Source: Silurus meridionalis (lineage: Eukaryota; Chordata; Actinopteri; Siluriformes; Siluridae). From it: a stretch of 64,000 bases of DNA. The DNA is taken from the NCBI RefSeq assembly GCF_014805685.1, contig NC_060886.1, positions 27,451,652-27,515,651 of the forward strand, written 5' to 3'. This document shows positions 22,562 through 34,290 of the stretch, piece after piece (the stretch's first letter is position 1; each line of letters begins with the position of its first letter). The translations under genes and the position numbers were made by a program. Under the pieces are notes generated by a model. It saw only the letters and a list, made by a program, of their open reading frames with translations, was not told where the DNA came from and made no database searches.

Positions 22562-22617
22562 ACGTTGTTGAACTGTGAATTGTTGAACTATGTTTGAAAA
22601 TGTTTTAAGGCTTAACT

Positions 22618-22948
22618 ATGCACACCTGAAGCTCACCATCACTCCACCCTGCTCCTACATAAGCTTCTCACTCTCACTCACTCCTTTGTTTGTTATTGAA
22701 AGTGTTGGATGCTGCGTACTGTATGAATGGGTGAATTGTTTCATGCAGGATTTTACGTTTTCCGTTCCGTTTGGACTCCACTATCCGGTACCGGCTGCGT
22801 TTCTCCTCCCCGCGCATCGCGGAACAGCTACGCTTCTCCCCAAGTGCACTTTGGACTCTCTTAAGGACGTGTGTGTGTGTGTGTGTGTGTGCGCTTGTGT
22901 TTATCTCTTTTCCTCACTCTTGTCAATAAAACCCGAGCAAGCTGTACT
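22618..22948 (+). mobile_element. Truncated LTR, part 1 (interrupted by L2 LINE)
   Basis: From cacacctgaagctcaccatc the sequence continues through a TG microsatellite (22868-22892) to caataaaacccgagcaagctgtact, with an AATAAA signal. The remainder (ccggcctccgcctcccg ... accctgaca) resumes at 28020 after the LINE and ends at 28053. A related unit at 45687-45905 has cattaaatccgagcgagctg followed directly by tattccgactttcgcc, showing the uninterrupted order. The left 5' part of the LTR is absent. Confidence 0.65.
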
Positions 22949-23222
22949 TTGGTTGAACTATTCACCGGGAATTGTGTTTGTATCGGTGTTTTAAATTTTT
23001 TATAGTTCGTTTTTTCTCACTTTTTTCGCTTTAAAATATCAAAATATCGTTTTGATTTCCTGCATCCTTCACTTTCCATTGGCTCTGTCTCGACTATTTT
23101 TGCTGTCGGAAGAGCGCTTTTTTCCCTGTCTGAGGGTTTGAAAAGCAGTGAGTGAAGGACATTCACCAGAACTACGAACACACACTACAGTAATCACTTT
23201 AAGGGTACGTAATTTCTCTATT

Positions 23223-24085
23223 ATGGCAAACATCCAGTTCACTCAGTGTGTGAAGTGTGACATGTTTAGTCAGTCTTTCTCCGTTGTTAGCGATAATTTT
23301 ATCTGTGAGAAGTGTAAGCTAGTTTGCTCTTTGACGGAGAAGATCTTAGCATTAGAGGAGCGCATCCAGAGTCTAGAGAGAAGTAGTGAGTGTGAGAGCA
23401 GTCCAAGTTCTGCAGGGGAAAGTCTGGATGTCCTAGGTGAAGGTACTATTCCCCCGACTCCGGCATTAGAGCCCTCACAGCGGGGCGAATGGGTGACGAC
23501 TCGGCGGCATACTCGCAAAGCCAAAGCTAACACTAAGGCTCGCCCACGGAGCACCATTCCTCTCCGCTTGGCGTGTCCAACAGGTTTGCTCTCCTCAGTG
23601 AAGCACCCGCTGAGAAACCTGAAAGAGCTCTGGTTTTAGGAGACTCCATTCTGAGGCACGTGAAACTAGCTAGACCTTTAGGGGCACCAGCAGCACAGGT
23701 TATGTGTATACCGGGAGCCAGGGCGCGGACATAGCAGGTCAGCTTAGATTCTTAGGAAAGCACAGGTTCTCTAAGATAGTTTTCACACAGGAGCTAATGA
23801 TATACGCCGACAGTCAGAGGTTACTAAGAGTAATATTATAGAGGTGTGTAAATTAGCGAAGGCAATGTCCGATGCTGTAGTATGCTCTGGCCCCATCCCA
23901 ATGCGACGTGGCGATGTAGCCTACAGCAGGTTATGGTCGCTGAACTGCTGGATGTCCGAGTGGTGCTCCAAAAACAATGTGGGCTTCATTAATAATTGGA
24001 GCATTTTTGAGGGCAAGGCTGGCCTGTTAGGGCGAGACGGTATCCATCCCACCGGGAAGGTGCTGCTCTCATTTCTTGTAGTATA
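23223..24085 (+). pseudogene. L2 ORF1: Cys-rich/coiled-coil protein with SGNH esterase
   Basis: Starts at ATG 23223. Residues 10-40 contain CVKCDMF and CEKCKLVC, a zinc-finger-like pair, followed by a short leucine-rich coiled coil (EKILALEERIQSLE) and a basic linker (RRHTRKAKA). The open frame shifts near 23570 and ends at 23639. In the shifted frame an SGNH/GDSL esterase domain follows: [12 protein letters not shown] (catalytic Ser), then a break near 23785, HTGANDIRR in copy 2 (GxND block), and GRDGIHPTGK at about 24030-24055 (catalytic Asp/His). CR1/L2 LINE ORF1 proteins commonly combine these parts; the esterase is thought to help retrotransposition. Confidence 0.85.
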
Positions 24086-24338
24086 GGTCATAGTCTCAGA
24101 ACAGCACTAGTTAACAAGTGACTGTCTAGAGCCAAGGCCAGGGAGCAGACAGACAGGCTAAACCGACCGTCTGCTAGCTGCACAGAGTCGTCACTCAGGA
24201 TCCACCATATTGAGACTGTGTCTGTCCCCCGAGCAAAACCAAAATATAGGAATTATCAGAAAGTCTGTTTAAGTAACCTGATTAACATTAAATTAAATAG
24301 GACTGAGCACAGCCAGCACCTCTGATCTAAAAATAGGA

Positions 24339-27185
24339 TTGTTGAATATTAGATCTCTCACGCCAAAAGCGCTTACTATAAACGAAATTATTACCGACCA
24401 GGAGTTTAATATAATGTGTTTGACAGAAACGTGGATTAAATCGAATGAATATGTAGCATTAAATGAGGCGAGTCCTCCTGGGTATAGTTACATACACCAA
24501 CCCCGTCTAAATGGCAGAGGAGGCGGAGTCGCTGCTATTTATAATAATAATCTAAACGTCACACAAAAGACTAAACACAAATGTAAAACATTTGAAGTTC
24601 TTTACACCAACATAAAATATTCAGTGTCCGAAAGCAGGTCAAGTCAGTTAATTCCACTAATTATTATTTATAGACCCCCAGGGCCCTACTCTGATTTTCT
24701 GATAGAATTTGCAGATTTCATTACAAATCTAGCTACTTCTTTAGACAAAGCATTAATTGTTGGAGACTTTAATATTCATTTTGATAATCAGGAAGACTCC
24801 TTAAGAGCAGCAGTTGTGTCCATTCTAGATTCAGTCGGAATTAATCAGAATGTTATAGGACCCACTCATAGTGGTGGACACACTCTCGATTTGTTGTTAA
24901 CATTTGGATTAAAAATAAAAAACTTAGTCATAATTCCACAGTCTGAAGCTATTTCAGACCATTATCTAATCTCGTTTAAAATTTGCCTTAGTCATTGCAT
25001 TTCGGCGTCACTGCGTTACCGTGTTAAGCGTACTTTCACGTCAGCTACAGCAGCGCGTTTTATTAATAATCTTCCCGATATTAAGATATTAGATAGATCT
25101 CCGTCAGACCCCGCAGAGCTCGACTGGGCCACTGAACATCTAGAAACAACGTTACGTTACACTCTAGATGATGTAGCTCCCTTAAGACCAAAATGATCAG
25201 GGAGAAAAATTAGCACAGTGGTATAATGATCATCGCGCACCTTAAAACAGACCACTCGAAAACTAGAACGTAAATGGCGTCAAACAAAATTAACAGTATT
25301 TCAAATAGCATGGAAGGAGAGCCTCCTAAATTATAGAAAATCTCTTAGTGCTGCCAGATCAGCATATTTCTCCACCCTCATAGAAAATAACAAGCATAAT
25401 CCTAGATTTTTATTCAGCACGGTAGCAAAATTAACAGGGAATAAAAGCACTACACTAACATGCACACCATCAATAGGTAGTAATGATTTCATGAACTTTT
25501 TTAATAATAAAATTGAAAACATCAGGCAAGAAATCCAGGCGGTTAATATAAATCCAAATTATTTTACAAGTAACCCTGTAGACAGCAGTGTCATTATAGC
25601 AGACAATCAATTACAAAGCTTCACTCCTATTCATGAGAGTGACTTAATTTCATTAATCTCCTCATCAAAATCATCAACCTGTATTCTCGATCCCTTGCCT
25701 ACTAGTTTCTTTAAACAGATAGCTCCAGAGGTAATCAAACCTGTTTTAAAAATAATTAACTCTTCCATTAGCACTGGTTATGTACCGAAATCCTTCAAAC
25801 TGGCAGTTATCCACCCCCTTATTAAGAAACCTGACCTTGACCCATGTCAGTTGTCCAACTACAGACCGATATCAAATCTCCCCTTTATATCCAAAATTTT
25901 AGAAAAGGTTGTAGCACAGCAGTTATGCTCACACCTACTTATGAATAACATTTTGAAATGTATCAGTCAGGATTTCGGCCTCATCATAGCACAGAGACGG
26001 CGCTAGTTAAGGTGGTAAATGACCTGTTATTGGCCTCTGATCAGGGTTTTGTCTCCTTACTTGTTTTGCTCGACCTTAGTGCAGCTTTTGACACCATTGA
26101 TCACACTATACTGCTTGCTAGACTTGAGAATGTTGTAGGAATAAAGGAACAGCTCTCTCTTGGCTCAGGTCTTATTTGACTGATCGCTATCAGTTTGTGG
26201 ATGTAAATGGTGAGTTCTCCACGCTCTATGAGGTAAAGTTTGGTGTTCCTCAAGGATCTGTCTTAGGCCCACTGCTTTTCTCTTTATATATGCTGCCTCT
26301 TGGTGAAATCATTCATAAACATGGGATTCGCTTCCATTGCTATGCTGATGACACACAGCTGTATATTTCAGCAAAGCCAGATGAGAGAGATCAGCTTAAC
26401 AATGTTGAGAAGTGTGTAAAGGACATTAGACAGTGGATGCTTAATAACTTTCTTCTGCTCAACTCAGACAAGACAGAAGTACTTTTACTAGGACCACATG
26501 CAGCTAGAAATAAACTTTCCGATTATGTAGCATCTCTGGATGGTGTTTCTGTTTCAGCATGTACGGCTGTCAAAGACCTTGGTGTGATTATTGACCCGAG
26601 TCTTTCCTTTGAGTCTCACGTGAATAATATCACCAGAATCGCCTTCTTTCACCTTAGAAATATTGCTAAGATTAGAAATATGATGTCGTTACAGGATGCA
26701 GAAAAACTAGTTCATGCTTTTGTTACTTCTAGATTAGACTACTGTAACGCTTTACTGTCTGGGTGTGCGGTAAGTGCATAAATAAGCTTCAGTTAGTCCA
26801 GAATGCAGCAGCAAGGGTCCTCACTAGATCTAGGAAATACGACCACATCACCCCTGTTTTAATCAGTCTACACTGGCTCCCAATCAAATCTCGCATTGAT
26901 TATAAAATATTACTACTGACGTATAAAGCACTTAACGGTTTCGCACCGCAGTATCTGAGTGAACTTCTGTACCAGTATGATCCTCCACGCCTACTTAGAT
27001 CAAAAGGTGCTGGCTATCTGTTGGTTCCTCAAATAATGAAGACTACAGCAGGGGGCAGATCTTTCTCTTATAAAGCCCCACAGTTATGGAACAGCCTTCC
27101 AATCAGTGTTCGGGACTCAGACACAGTCTCAGTGTTCAAGTCGAGGTTGAAAACGTATTTATTTAGTCAAGCCTTTTATCAGTAG
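24339..27185 (+). pseudogene. L2 ORF2: endonuclease and reverse transcriptase, frame-shifted
   Basis: The APE-type endonuclease runs 24339-25196, with LLNIRSL, CLTETWI, GDFNIHFD and SDHYLISF, and is shifted near 25195. The reverse transcriptase runs 25491-26006, 25958-26179, 26176-26781 and 26763-27185. Visible motifs are [58 protein letters not shown] and the catalytic YADDTQLY. One-base breaks near 25950 and 26150 are in the same places as in copy 2; another break near 26768 (tgcggtaag) is not. The protein would nick target DNA and copy the LINE RNA, but cannot be made from this copy. Confidence 0.92.
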
Positions 27186-27479
27186 ATTTTTCTTAGGTAA
27201 AGGCACAGATCTGGAGGGAGCATGGATATAGAGTGTTTGGTGAACTGGTATATTTGTATGCTGTCGTCCCCTCACATTCACACGTTCACTCAGGTTTGTT
27301 GACGGTGGTGTGGTGGGTCGTCTCTTATCCCAGAGATCCCTCATGTCTGTGTTACCTTCTGGTTCTCCCTTTTAGTTATGCTGCCATAGCGAGTCTTGCC
27401 GGAGTCCAAACTGCACAGTGACATTAACTTTCATACACCAATAGTTACACTTAATAATCCATATCCTTCTCTTCCCGTC

Positions 27480-27513
<34 letters not shown>

Positions 27514-28018
27514 GGTCGAGTTAAACATGCTCCTGAGGCTCCAGTGACCACTGTTCCTGCCCCTCTCCCTCCTTGGATCTTCACACTTCTGTGCAGCTCG
27601 GGACGGTCTCTCATCAACACCTTGGGTGGTTCCATGTAATTCCGGAGTAGAACGGGTGCTTTGAGGACGGATTGGACTGTAGTTGGTGTCGGTGGTCTGC
27701 AGCACTGACTCGGGAGTGCAGTTTGCTTCTGATCGTCATCACTGTACCCCGCAACTTTGTATATCTGCTTCAAATGGTCATTTGGTGCAACCCAGATGAG
27801 GATGGGTTCCCTCTTGAGTCTGGTTCCTCTCAAGGTTTCTTCCTTTGCCATCTCGGGGAGTTTTTCCTTGCCACAGTTGCTCATCGGGGACAAACATACT
27901 TACAAAGAACATATTTACATTTAATCACCACATTATCCGTGTAAAGCTGCTTTGAGACAATGTTCATTGTTAAAAGCGCTATACAAATAAAAATAAATTG
28001 AATTGAATTGAATTGTAC

Positions 28019-28053
28019 TCCGGCCTCCGCCTCCCGTTTCACTCGCACCCTGA
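28019..28053 (+). mobile_element. Truncated LTR, part 2
   Basis: ccggcctccgcctcccgttt cactcgcaccctgaca continues the LTR interrupted by the LINE and ends with the CCTGACA terminus expected opposite TGTCAGG. Confidence 0.6.
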
Positions 28054-28489
28054 CACTTACAATGTAATTTTTATTTCATTTGTTTTGTTGTTGATTTGTG
28101 CGTTTTATTTTTCATCCTTTCAGATTCTTTATTGTGCCATTTTATTCGTTATTTTATTTGAATTTCATTTATATTTATACTAATTTATTTTATTGTTGGT
28201 TTGAACATTTTCATTGATTGCAGTGTATTTTGTAAGGTACGTGTTGACGTTGTTGACAGTGTTACATTATTGAAAGGTAGGCAGACCATCCAGTGTTGAA
28301 TTTCTATGTTTTAATGTTTTATTTTACATGTTTATTGGTGTTTTAATGTTTTAAGCATCTAAGGCATAGAGTCAAAGCCTTTTACACATTAAAAGTGAAT
28401 CTTCAATTATCTTCAGTTTGTTTTTTTTATTGATTTGACATTTTTCCAGGATTTTTATTGACTTTCTTTTTTTTCTGTTAGGAGGTATG
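28054..28489. other. No gene recognised, T-rich
   Basis: T-rich sequence, possibly leftover 3' part of the first CACTG element or its 3' untranslated region. No terminus or domain is seen. Confidence 0.5.
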
Positions 28490-30795
28490 CACTGTAAAAA
28501 AGCCAACTTACTAAAAGTTATCTAAATAAAATTTAAAAAGTAAACTGAACTAAAATATTTTTATTTGAAATGCTCAGTTTCTGCTGAGTCACAGGTATCT
28601 GTCAATCATTTTCATAATCGAATAACTTTTTTTTTTTCATTTTTCATTTAATGTGATGTGCTACCAAGCTAACTCCCTAATCTCTTTTACCAGTGTATTG
28701 TTGATGTGAAGAAGCGTGCCGGTTCAAAGCAGTCCAGCTTTTCTGCCAAATCATAGGTAAGTTATGTATTAATCATTTTTAAATTATCATCTAATTTAAC
28801 GTCATAATTTTTGACGTGTAAGCTTTGATGTGGGTGTCCCAAAATAACTATGTATTTGAATTTAGCTGCTTGTTACTGATTCTCTGCGGTTATTAGCTTT
28901 GAACCTCATTCAGAGTTTTGAATGCTTGGATTTGAAACAAATAGCGAATTCAAACGAGTCATTTGTTTATTGGAAAAAAAATCCACAAGTAATGCAATGA
29001 GAGTTAAACGTGATGTTTGCTAGTCATATGCATTTGCAACACAAGGAATATAACTTTGGATTGTGTCGTTGGCTATCCAGACCAACTTAGCTCAAGACAG
29101 TTAGCTAGTTTGAAATTACATTGAAAAAGTGTGAAATTGCTGAAACAAATGTTTTTGGAAATTAGTAGTTTACTAATAAAAGAAAAATATGGAAGTAATG
29201 CAATGCAAATATTGTACATTTTCAAATCCTGATACAGAAGTCTTGGTAAAGCATTACAGGCTTCATCATGGTTGAGGTCACAAAGGGGCAAACTGGCCCT
29301 GCCCATACTCAGATTGTGTCTGGCAAGTTGCCCTTTTCAAACTTTATTTCTAATTTGGCAGCACGCTTAGCATTACATTTGTTCATTTTGTTTGCACATT
29401 ATAAAAATAAAGCTGCAAGCACCACCATCGCACGGGCACTAATAACAATTAGTAATTACGTTTACATGTCAATTAATACCCCCTCCTATCACTTAATCTC
29501 CTAGGACACTGACCCTGAAGACCACAGCACCAGAGGGGTAAAGATCGGAGTTCTCACTGTGGTTGAAGATGATGTTGGCACTCCTGTTTTACTGGCCACT
29601 GTGATAAACCGTGCGATAATTCTGGAACAGGCCATTGTTCTACAGGATATTCCAGATCTGCCAGAAACCTTTGCTTTCTTGTTCAGTCTCTTGTATGCAC
29701 TCAATATGGAATACCCAAAAGAACTGAAATATACCTTTGAATTCATTCAGAAAATCTTCATGGATCTTGGCGGTACCTGCTCTGCGAGAGTCCGGTCACT
29801 AAAATTGAAAGTGTTGTAGTTGTAAATTTTGCAGAGGTCACTGAAGCTATGGCAAATAAGACAATGATTGTTGCAATTATACTTTAGTAATTAAGTATTT
29901 AAAAAAACATTCTTCTTTATAACAATGTATCATTCGATTCAAACTTTGCAGTCTTGAGGAATACTGAAGTTTTGAGTTGAGGTTTTTTTTTATCTGGCTG
30001 TACTGGTACAAGCTAACTATTTTTTCTGATACACTGTTACATATCATACTGTACTTTAGCAAGAGTTTAGTTTTATTCAGATGCAGTGTTAATGTATTCT
30101 CAATGATGATTTGCCAAAATAATACAAAAGCTATATACAATGCTTGAACCTTGAATCTTTGAGGTTTACTCTGATGCTTTTATTAATGTCTGTTTTGGAT
30201 TTTTATGTACTTTGGTAATCAGTTGAATAAGAATACGGTATACACTGTTTGACTGGAGTGTGGTTTTAGGTTTTGCTCAGATGCTTTTAGTTTTGGGTTT
30301 TTAGACAAAATATTACTTGGTTTTTGGAAGCTCATCTTTCATTTTATGTTGAAACAAACAATGTTGTAGTTTTCATACAGGTTACAAAGTTTTCCAATGT
30401 TGTTTGATAACATTTGTAGTTTTGTACAAACATGCCTAATGCAGAAGACGTATGTCATATGGCAGACTTTGTAATGTTGTGTTTTGGACACAACTATTAA
30501 AAAAATGGAGAGGGAGAGAAATTTGTTGTGGTTTATTAAATTTTAAATATGAAAATAATTATGAATACATAATGGATCAATCTGTCCTAATTGCATTCAG
30601 CAAACAAAAAATATTTGTTGTTATTTGTTAGGTAAACTTGATAATATGTTGTGAGAACTAAGGATCTTAACAAAATACTTTGAGTTGCATGGTCTTCAGA
30701 CCCTGTTTGTTCAGTTAACTCATAAAAGTGCTTGTGATAGGTTGCCTTATTATTTTAAGTCAAGTTTAACTCAACTTTTAAAATTTTTTACAGTG
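28490..30795 (+). mobile_element. CACTG-ended element, internal deletion derivative
   Basis: Starts cactgtaaaaaagccaac and ends aaaattttttacagtg, inverted termini shared with the element at 18451. It is 2306 bp, lacks any transposase frame and keeps only the terminal accessory exon (29505-29819) plus long AT-rich flanks. No convincing short target duplication is visible (tatg before, gggc after). Confidence 0.6.
29505..29819 (+). CDS. Second SAMD3-like accessory terminal exon
   Basis: Follows a pyrimidine-rich acceptor (cacttaatctcctag|GAC) and is open to TAG at 29817-29819, about 104 residues. It matches the exon at 22247-22561 along its whole length, starting DTDPEDHSTRGVKIG and keeping AFLFSLLYALNMEYPKELKY and CSARVRSLK. 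The two exons differ at many positions but have equal length and no internal stop, which suggests that both were under constraint for some time. Upstream, an exon matching 21480-21569 was not found. It may be a remnant, or the 3' end of a gene whose other exons are lost or fused to other sequence. Confidence 0.55.
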   Translation, partial: DTDPEDHSTRGVKIGVLTVVEDDVGTPVLLATVINRAIILEQAIVLQDIPDLPETFAFLFSLLYALNMEYPKELKYTFEFIQKIFMDLGGTCSARVRSLKLKVL

Positions 30796-30859
30796 GGGCT
30801 ATTGTTTGACATTGTTTGTATTTAAGACATTCAAGATAATAAACAAACAAAACCTAAAG

Positions 30860-31470
30860 TCAGCAGTTATAGTTTTATTTTATAACATTGTGTAAATGCT
30901 AACAAAACATCTTTGTGCATAAAACTCATAGAAAAATGTTCACATAATTTATTGGGACACATTGGAGAATAATTACAAGTAATTTCAACTAGAAAAACTG
31001 TGTTAGCTGAACAAAAGAGATGTGAAAATAAAAATGCGTTTGTGGGCATGGTTTCTGGGTTATACTTGCTTTGGAGAACTTAAAGTTTTATCCAAAGTGT
31101 ATTAAGACAGTATGGTACATTTCATGATCAAATAAAATGCACCATTGTTTGCAAAATAAGAAACAGATAATTTTGTGATCATTTTGATATTAGACATGGA
31201 AAGAAAAGACAGCATTAAAACAGAGGTACAAGGTACCGGGACCAGTATTTAATATATAACTTATGTTAATACAACATTATTTTCTGGTGTATACAATGCA
31301 CCCTTGTTAGGAAAATAAAAATAAAGAGAAGATAATTTTAAATCAACTTTGACATCAAAAGAAGGAACAACATTAAAACTGAGGTACATTACTAAACCTT
31401 TTAGAGTATAACTATTGTTAAAGAGAAAATACATACAAGATATAGGTTTATGCCATTGGATGAGGAACAT
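30860..31470. repeat. Degenerate tandem repeats, about 170-180-bp unit
   Basis: A block with aatgcaccattgtttgcaaa ... gacagcattaaaacagaggt (about 31137-31230) recurs as aatgcacccttgttaggaaa ... caacattaaaactgaggtac (about 31297-31390). Weaker relatives may extend left to 30860. AT-rich and non-coding. Confidence 0.6.
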
Positions 31471-31507
31471 TTTATTTATTGTTTAATTAATAAAAGAATG
31501 CTCTCTT

Positions 31508-31631
31508 GTGGTGTGTGTGTGTGTGTGTCACAAACAGGCATACTGGGGCCGAGTTTTGAGAGTTTTTTTATGGTTTGAGGGTCCCTGTGAAGTCAACCAG
31601 AGAGGCCAGGGGGTTATATGGCTTTCAGGGT

Positions 31632-31683
<52 letters not shown>

Positions 31684-31850
31684 GTGTAAGGTATAGAGAC
31701 TGGCTTGTGTTATCAGGTAAATGCTGCTTTGAAGTCAGCTGGAGAGGTCAGGGTTTGTCCTGCTTCGTGTCTTCCAGGGTGGGGGTTTGACATTGTGGTA
31801 CAAACCCCCCAATAAAAGTGTGAGCCTTAGTGCTCATCCTTTGATTGAAA
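31508..31850. repeat. (TG)n microsatellites in a diverged tandem unit
   Basis: TG tracts lie at 31510-31528 and 31633-31680. The segments before each end share gtgaagtcaaccagagaggc / ttgaagtcagctggagaggt and a trailing cagggtgg, so a longer diverged unit is repeated around the microsatellites. Confidence 0.7.
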
Positions 31851-31884
31851 TGGAGATGTCAAGGGTTAAAAGGAATGCCTGGGA

Positions 31885-34108
31885 CGAGGTACTGGCTGGG
31901 ACGATCCTCTTACTGATGAGCTTCGACATAAATGGGAACAATGGAAAAGAGATCTAGCCCACTTAGATAATTTTACCATAGCCCATACCTACTCACCGGC
32001 TGGATTTGGAAGGGTCTCTAAGACAGAGCTGCATCACTTCTCTGATGCCAGTGTGAGGGGTTACGGTCAGTGTTCATACCTGCGACTTCAAAACGAAAAG
32101 GGAGATGTTCATTGTGCCTTGGTTGTAGGAAAATCACGTGTCTCTCCAACCAAAGTCACAACCATCCCACGACTAGAATTAACAGCAGCAGTTGTTTCCG
32201 TGAAAATAAGCAACATGCTTAAGGAGGAATTGGGATGCATTAATGCAGAGGAATTCTTCTGGACTGACTCTAAAGTGGTCTTAGGATACATAAGAAATGA
32301 AGCGCGACGGTTCCACACGTTTGTAGCTAACCGGGTTCAAAAGATTCAGCTCAGCTCAGCCCCACAACAGTGGCGATATGTCCCGACAAATGAGAATCCT
32401 GCTGACCACGCCTCCGGGCTTGACTGCCAGTGAGTTTTATCATCTACCTGGCTTGCGGACCTAAGTTCTTATGGAACAAGGAAATAAAGCTGGCTACAGA
32501 GGAAGTACCAGAGTTATCAGTCGGAGATCCAGAGGTCAGGAGTGTTCTAGCACTCAGTACTAAAACCACGGAACACGCAAGCATCATTGATCGTCTGTCT
32601 AAGTTCTCATCTTGGTCGCTAACTATACGAGCAATTGCACGCATTCTAAGGCGCATAAGCAATAACAGATCAAACAATCTCACCACTGTAACCGAACGTG
32701 AAGAGGCAGAACATCATCTAATCAAAATTCTGCAGAAAAATGTGTATCAAGAAGAGCTAAAACTGCTGAGCAAAGGAATCCCTCTACCACGGCATAATCC
32801 TTTGCACGCTCTTGACGCTTTTCTCCATGACGACGGCATACTCAGGGTGGGAGGGAGGCTATGCAACTCCTCTCTTCCCAACTTCTTCAAGCACCCTGCA
32901 ATCATTCCCAAAGATCATCACATCACAAGGATGATTATTGCTTATCATCACGAAAAGATGAAACATCAAGGTAAAGGTCTTACTATCAACGAAATAAGGC
33001 GCAGTGGCTACTGGATTACAGGAATCAACCGGGCTGTTGCATCCTACATTCGTCAATGTGTCATCTGTAGACGGCTACGCAGACCTATGGAGGAGCAAAG
33101 ATGGCGATCTACCGCCAGAACGGTTGGAGCCATCCCCTCCTTTCACTTTCTGTGGCATGGATTGCTTCGGGCCATTCCTTACAAAACAAGGAAGAAAAGA
33201 GAACAAGAGATACGGTCTTCTTTTCACTTGTCTTAGTTCCGTGCTGTCCATATTGAGATTCTCGAGGACATGTCGACAGATGCTTTCATCAACGGCCTTC
33301 GATGTTTCATCGCCATACGTGGTGCTGTTCGTCTGATCAGGTCTGACCCAGGAAGCAACTTTGTAGGAGCCAAAATGAGTTCAGAGAAGCTCTAAAGGAA
33401 GTTGATGCAGATCGTCTTGCTGTATTTCTTGCAAATAGGCAGTGCGACTTCAGAATGAATGCACCCCATGCTAGCCATTCAGGAGGGGTGTGGGAAAGAC
33501 ATATAAGGACTGTGAGAGGTGTCCTAAGATCCACTCTCGCTCTTTCCTCTGGTAGACTAAATGATGCTTCGTTACGGGCCTTTTTCTATGAAGCTATGGC
33601 TATAGTCAACAGCCGTCCTCTGACTGTTGACAATCTCAGTGAGCCCCATGGCCTCGAACCACTCACCCCTAATCATCTTCTGACAATGAAATCTGTCCAG
33701 GCCTTACCTCCTCCAGGTGAATTCATCAGAGAAGATATGTATGGCAAGAAAAGGTGGAGACATGTTCAATACCTTGCAGAACAGTTTTGGAGTAGATGGC
33801 GAAAGGAATACCTCGCCAACATAGCTCTTAGACAGCGCTGGCATGCTCCAAGAAGGAATTTACAAGTTGGAGATATCGTAATCCTGAAAGGAGAGGATTT
33901 GCAGAGGAATGAGTGGAGATTGGGTAGAGTTTCAAAGGTCACTACTGACAAAGACGGACTTATGCGGAGAGTTAAACTCCAGCTTGGTGACCGTAAGCTT
34001 GGCAAAAGGGGCGTCTTCACGAGTTATCAGAAGTCGAGCGCCCAATCCAGAAGCTCGTTCTGTTGCTGGAGTCTAATTAAATCTGCTCCTTCCCTCTATA
34101 GTACATAA
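31885..34108 (+). pseudogene. BEL/Pao pol, RNase H and integrase half
   Basis: Frames 32053-32433, 32430-33236, 33004-33336 and 33455-34108 follow each other with shifts. RNase H-type motifs are HFSDAS, RLELTAAV and WTDSKVVLGYI. Integrase shows an HHCC zinc-binding region (YHHEKMKHQG ... CVICRRLRRP, about 32940-33085), a first Asp (GMDCFGPF, about 33155), a second Asp (RSDPGSNFVG, about 33340) and the Glu in GGVWERHIRTVRG (about 33485). A C-terminal WRHVQYLAEQFWSRWRKEYL region and GD-V-LK motif close the protein. The start is cut in the middle of the RT/RNase H connection. The frame breaks at about 32430, 33120, 33240 and 33370 make it non-functional. Confidence 0.9.
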
Positions 34109-34290
34109 TAGTACATAGTCGTTGCTAAGTTACAACTTTGGCATAAATTGTCTTCGTTCTTATACGGTTTTTCGGGAAGGTAAATTTTCAGTTTAAATCA
34201 TTCGTGCTTAATGTAGTCTGTGTACGTCCCATTATTCACTCATGATTGGTGGGAGTGTAACTAACTCTTAGAAAAGAGTTAGTAAGGTAA

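Larger units (their letters stand above)
18451..22617 (+). mobile_element. CACTG-ended (EnSpm/CACTA-like) transposon, 3'-truncated
   Basis: Starts cactgtaaaaaatcaaac, the same terminus type found at 28490 (start) and, inverted, at 30795 (end). It encloses a broken transposase (19762-21038) and a two-exon accessory gene (21476-22561). The 3' end is lost at about 22617, where LTR sequence begins. A TGTCAGG repeat (18756-19081) and a mariner-like end (19265-19335) are nested within. Superfamily is inferred from CACTG ends plus the DxLHDxFEGIxPxEL motif of the transposase. Confidence 0.55.
22949..28018 (+). mobile_element. L2-type LINE copy 1, near full length
   Basis: A 5.07-kb non-LTR retrotransposon flanked by a 6-bp target duplication tgtact (22943-22948 and 28014-28019), inserted in an LTR. 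The order is 5' UTR, ORF1 with a Cys-rich N-terminus, coiled coil and SGNH esterase, ORF2 with endonuclease and reverse transcriptase, a 3' UTR with a CT microsatellite (27484-27511), and an (ATTGA)n tail at about 27994-28015. It shares almost its whole length with copy 2 (51560-56443). Several single-base frame breaks make it inactive in cis. Confidence 0.93.

Noticed and set aside
27372..27893. 173-residue minus-strand frame (and its partner at 55955-56323)
   Set aside because: Antisense of the conserved L2 3' untranslated region including a CT microsatellite; present in both LINE copies only because the DNA is copied.
28490..30795. Target-site duplication of the second CACTG element
   Set aside because: The flanks tatg and gggc do not match, so no duplication is claimed.
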